Shown one piece after another: positions 61,180 to 64,000 of a stretch of DNA of 64,000 nucleotides. The DNA lies in the NCBI GenBank assembly GCA_020073215.1, contig JAIQFO010000002.1, positions 1 to 64,000 of the forward strand, written 5' to 3'. The translations under genes and the position numbers were made by a program. The first letter of the stretch is position 1. Each line of letters starts with the position of its first letter. Source of the DNA: Terriglobia bacterium. Its GTDB lineage: Bacteria; Acidobacteriota; Terriglobia; Terriglobales; Acidobacteriaceae. Under the pieces are notes generated by a model. That model did no database searches, was not told the DNA's origin, and was given only the letters and a program-made list of their open reading frames with translations.

Positions 61180-63132
61180 ATGTCCAATCCGATGTCTAAT
61201 TCGGCTTCTCATTCGACCCCCGCCGAGCGCGATCGATCAAACTTGCGAGCAGAAATCGATGCGCTAATCGCCCAAGGCGGTTTGGATCGTGCCGGGCACA
61301 GCCTGGCCGAACTTTGGAGGCGCGATCCCGGGTCGAGTACGGCGAGCTTTGTGACCTCGCGACTCGACCAGTTACGCGACCCGACGCGCGGCAACCTTGG
61401 TCTCACAAAGTTTAAACTGGCTATTCTGCGCTCCTTCACGGTCGAGCCCATTGTGCCTCTGTTGCGGGCGGAGGCATTCGCATACGGCATCGATCTCGAG
61501 GTCCATGTCGGCGATTTCAATACCTACGCGCAGGATATGCTTGACGGTCAGAGTTCGCTCTACCGCTTCGCACCGAACGCGGTCGTGCTCGCGGTGCGCG
61601 CGGATCAGGCGGCGCCGGAGTTGTGGCGCGACTTCGCCGAACTGGTACCAGAAGCGGCGCAACACGCTGTTGAGCGCGTGGTTCGCGGTTATGAACAGTG
61701 GATCGGAGCGTTTCGAAAACACAGCCAGGCGGCCCTGATTGTTCATACCCTGGAGCGCCCGACACATCCAAGTCTTGGAGTTCTTGACCATCAGTCCGAG
61801 GCCGGGCAGTCCGGACTGATCCGGCAAGTCAATCGCGAGTTGCGGCGCTTGGCTGTGGAATTTCACGGAGTGTACACGCTCGATTATGATGCGCTGGTGG
61901 CGCGCCACGGCAGCGAACATTGGCACGACGAGCGCAAGTGGCTGACGGCGCGGCTTCCCATCGCCGCCGGTTATCTTCTCCCAATGGCGCGCGAGTGGAT
62001 GCGTTTCATCGTGCCGCTCAGCGGACGCACGGCCAAGGTTCTGGTCGTCGACCTCGACAACACGCTGTGGGGCGGCGTGATCGGCGAAGACGGTATGGCC
62101 GGGATCAAAATCAGCGGCGAATATCCGGGCGCGGCCTATCAGGCCCTGCAACGCACCCTGCTCGATCTGACGCGCAAGGGAATTCTGCTCGCCGTCTGCA
62201 GCAAAAACAATCTCGACGATGCCATGGAGGCGCTGGAGAAACATCCCGGAATGCTGGTACGCAAAAAGCATTTTGCGGCGATGCGAATTAACTGGACCGA
62301 CAAGGCGCAGAATCTCCGCGAAATCGCACAGGAACTGAATGTCGGCGTCGATGCGCTCGCCTTCCTCGACGATAATCGTTTCGAGCGTGAGCAAGTTCGC
62401 GCTGCGCTTCCCGAAGTTACGGTCATTGATCTTCCGCAGAATCCGCTTGAGTATGCGGCTGCCGTCAGAAATTGTGCGACCTTCGAGCGCCTCACCCTTT
62501 CGGCCGAAGACCAGCAGCGCACTGAAATGTATGCGGCACAGAAGCAACGGGCCGGCGCCGAACAGAACTTCCAATCGAAAGAAGATTTCTTTGGTTTTCT
62601 CGAGCAGGAAGCCGAACTCGAGCCCGTGTCGGAGCTGACGCTGGCGCGAGTCGCGCAACTGACACAGAAAACCAATCAGTTCAACCTGACCACCCGGCGT
62701 TACACCGAGCCGCAGATCGCAGACATGGCAAAACAGCCCGAGTGGCACGTATATTCGATTCGGGTGCGGGATCGTTTCGGTGATCACGGGCTGGTCGGGG
62801 TCGCAATCACGCACGACGAAGGCGAGCAGTGCGAAGTGGATACCTTTCTACTGAGTTGCCGCGTCATCGGAAGAACGATCGAAACGGCGCTTCTTGCGCA
62901 TCTCGCCGAAAGCGCCGCCCAGCGGGGCTGCAAGCGCCTGGTGGGCTGGTTCCTGCCGACGAAGAAGAACGCTCCGGCGCGCGATTTCTACCAGCAGCAC
63001 GGCTTCACGCGGCAGCAAACCAACGGCACCGGTTCACTGTGGACGCTCAGCCTGAACCGTTCCACGCTGCGCTGCCCCGATTGGATTAAGGTAAACAGGA
63101 CCGTGGACGCTATCTCCGGAGGAAAGAATTGA
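61180..63132 (+). CDS. FkbH-like HAD (IIIC) acyl-activating protein
   Basis: 650 residues (a TTG at 61165 and an ATG at 61192 are other possible starts). An N-terminal SGNH-like region (~70-275) is followed by a HAD-IIIC domain with LVVDLDNTLWGGVIGEDG (~290) and FLDDNRFE. A C-terminal GNAT-like domain (~500-640) ends the protein. FkbH-type proteins load glyceryl from 1,3-bisphosphoglycerate onto an ACP, giving glyceryl-ACP for polyketides or glycan decoration. An ACP gene overlaps its stop. The substrate could come from the gap/pgk step. Confidence 0.88.
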   Translation: MSNPMSNSASHSTPAERDRSNLRAEIDALIAQGGLDRAGHSLAELWRRDPGSSTASFVTSRLDQLRDPTRGNLGLTKFKLAILRSFTVEPIVPLLRAEAFAYGIDLEVHVGDFNTYAQDMLDGQSSLYRFAPNAVVLAVRADQAAPELWRDFAELVPEAAQHAVERVVRGYEQWIGAFRKHSQAALIVHTLERPTHPSLGVLDHQSEAGQSGLIRQVNRELRRLAVEFHGVYTLDYDALVARHGSEHWHDERKWLTARLPIAAGYLLPMAREWMRFIVPLSGRTAKVLVVDLDNTLWGGVIGEDGMAGIKISGEYPGAAYQALQRTLLDLTRKGILLAVCSKNNLDDAMEALEKHPGMLVRKKHFAAMRINWTDKAQNLREIAQELNVGVDALAFLDDNRFEREQVRAALPEVTVIDLPQNPLEYAAAVRNCATFERLTLSAEDQQRTEMYAAQKQRAGAEQNFQSKEDFFGFLEQEAELEPVSELTLARVAQLTQKTNQFNLTTRRYTEPQIADMAKQPEWHVYSIRVRDRFGDHGLVGVAITHDEGEQCEVDTFLLSCRVIGRTIETALLAHLAESAAQRGCKRLVGWFLPTKKNAPARDFYQQHGFTRQQTNGTGSLWTLSLNRSTLRCPDWIKVNRTVDAISGGKN

Positions 63133-63377
63133 CAGCCAGCACGTTTGAGCGGGTGCGCAACATCGCCAGCGATATTTTCGGCGTTCGAGCCGATAGCATC
63201 ACGGCGGAGTCTTCGCCGGAAACGATCGAGACTTGGGATTCCATGCAGCATCTGAACCTGGTTCTCGCCATCGAAGAAACGTTCGGAGTACAGCTCGAGC
63301 CTGAAGACATCGAGCAGATGAAGAACATCGGCGCGGTTGCGGCGCTGGTCGAGAAGCTGCAATCGGCGGCGCGCTGA
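63129..63377 (+). CDS. Acyl carrier protein
   Basis: 82 residues. The 4'-phosphopantetheine site is S38 in ETWDSMQHLNLV, in a typical four-helix ACP (PF00550). The TTG start overlaps the FkbH stop by 4 nt (TTGA), so the two are coupled. It probably carries the glyceryl or other short acyl group handled by FkbH. Confidence 0.9.
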   Translation: MTASTFERVRNIASDIFGVRADSITAESSPETIETWDSMQHLNLVLAIEETFGVQLEPEDIEQMKNIGAVAALVEKLQSAAR

Positions 63378-63404
63378 TGCATTGAAATTGTCATTCTGAT
63401 TCAA

Positions 63405-63483
63405 TTGTCATTCTGAGCGAAGCAAAGGACCTGCTGCTTGCCGACGCAGAAAAGCAGGTCCTTCGCTTCGCTCAGGATGACAA
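63405..63483. repeat. Repeat family D, inverted pair
   Basis: TTGTCATTCTGAGCGAAGC, then AAAGGACCTGCT, a short loop and the inverted copy AGCAGGTCCTTCGCTTCGCT ending CAGGATGACAA. The arms pair over ~30 nt with few mismatches. It separates the ACP from the next gene. Confidence 0.8.
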
Positions 63484-63511
63484 AGTTCGGGGAAGTTTCC
63501 ACCCTTCATAC

Positions 63512-64000
63512 ATGGCCATCGTCATTCAGCCCTATCGTGCCGAGCACGAGCCCGCGGTTGCGGAGTTCAATGAGCGCCTCCGGCAAGGGGGCGAAGACGA
63601 GAACATGGTGTTCTACCGCTGGTCCGAGCCGCGCTGGCTGCCGCGTCTGGCGGATTCGCGAAGCTACAACGAATTTTTCGTCGCCGTCGATGACCGAATC
63701 GTGCGCGGCGGCTACGCGCTCAAAACCCAGGAATTCTTTTTCCCCGACGGCCAGATTCGCACCATCGGTTACTATCACCATCCCCTCTCGGAGGGCATCG
63801 TCAACAAGGCTCACGCCATCGTGGGCACGCTGCTGCTGCGCGACGCGATGCAGCGCGCCCCGCTCCTCTACTGTCTCGGCATGGGCGGATACGAAAATCC
63901 GTTGCCGCAGATGCTGGTTCGTCTGGGATGGACGCATTGCCTGGTGCCGTTCTTCTTTCGGGTCGTAAATCCTTCGCGCTTTCTCAGAAACATGCAGACG
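63512..64000 (+). CDS. Acyltransferase-like protein (partial, GNAT fold)
   Basis: 163 codons from the ATG at 63512 to the window end with no stop; the gene runs on. It reads MAIVIQPYRAEHEPAVAEFN and later GGYALKTQEFFF, GYYHHPLSEG and LGMGGYENPLPQMLVRLGW. This looks like the GNAT-like acyltransferases found in exopolysaccharide and FkbH/ACP loci. It could pass the acyl group from the ACP to a sugar. Family identification is moderate because the end is missing. Confidence 0.6.
   Translation, partial: MAIVIQPYRAEHEPAVAEFNERLRQGGEDENMVFYRWSEPRWLPRLADSRSYNEFFVAVDDRIVRGGYALKTQEFFFPDGQIRTIGYYHHPLSEGIVNKAHAIVGTLLLRDAMQRAPLLYCLGMGGYENPLPQMLVRLGWTHCLVPFFFRVVNPSRFLRNMQT

Noticed and set aside
61372-62814. 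480-codon ORF opposite fkbH
   Set aside because: Antisense shadow; the plus strand has clear HAD motifs.

Overview
The window is high-GC, densely coded bacterial chromosome. It most likely comes from an Acidobacteriota member of the Terriglobia (Koribacter/Sulfotelmatobacter-like). This is inference from gene style: stand-alone winged-helix regulators, TonB-C proteins, a PEP-CTERM protein, a malic enzyme-phosphotransacetylase fusion, and many families of short palindromic repeats between genes. No rRNA is present to settle it.

Layout. 0-10 kb: end of a phosphate transport operon (DUF47 + PiT), a winged-helix regulator, a XerC/XerD recombinase pair, a secreted beta-propeller, a DUF72 gene, a LigD-type polymerase, a Phd/VapC toxin-antitoxin pair, and a pseudokinase-TonB protein. 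10-15 kb: a PPOX-fold flavoprotein, then the glycolytic run gap-pgk-macro-tpiA with a macro-domain gene inside it. 15-21 kb: an AMIN/STN protein, a small Tad-pilus set (prepilin peptidase, two TadE, one TadG) and a CtpA protease. 21-27 kb: maeB, a lipoprotein, a succinyl-CoA:acetate CoA-transferase and a PEP-CTERM protein.

27.7-35.6 kb is bounded by an intact tRNA-Ala(CGC) and a 50-nt copy of its 3' part in the same orientation, the usual mark of an integrated island. Inside lie a GT87-type membrane transferase, an arylsulfate sulfotransferase-like lipoprotein, a methyltransferase, a DPM1-like glycosyltransferase and a GT39-like membrane protein. Decayed gene scraps (TMEM175-like, AAC(6')-like) lie at its edges. 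No integrase is visible.

35.6-41 kb is housekeeping: ribA, a DUF2520 dehydrogenase-like gene, a NUDIX hydrolase, a cold-shock protein and polX. From 41 kb to the end every gene is on the plus strand and the content fits a sulfated surface glycan system. It holds a UGM-like flavoprotein, a glycosyltransferase, three tandem PAPS sulfotransferases, a Wzx-type flippase and a formyltransferase-NodB deacetylase fusion. Next come a bifunctional ATP sulfurylase/APS kinase (makes PAPS), a TauE/SafE exporter, a CysQ-type phosphatase (removes PAP) and a second NodB deacetylase. Two secreted beta-helix proteins, a fourth sulfotransferase, and a VOC-FkbH-ACP-GNAT cassette complete it. No sulfite-reduction genes are in view, so the PAPS is more plausibly used for sulfation than for cysteine synthesis.

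Two window-wide signals stand out. Palindromic repeat families keep their stems paired while their core sequence changes, and three copies sit in frame inside genes. In addition, five genes begin 6-7 nt after a TANNNT box with no ribosome binding site, suggesting leaderless transcripts.
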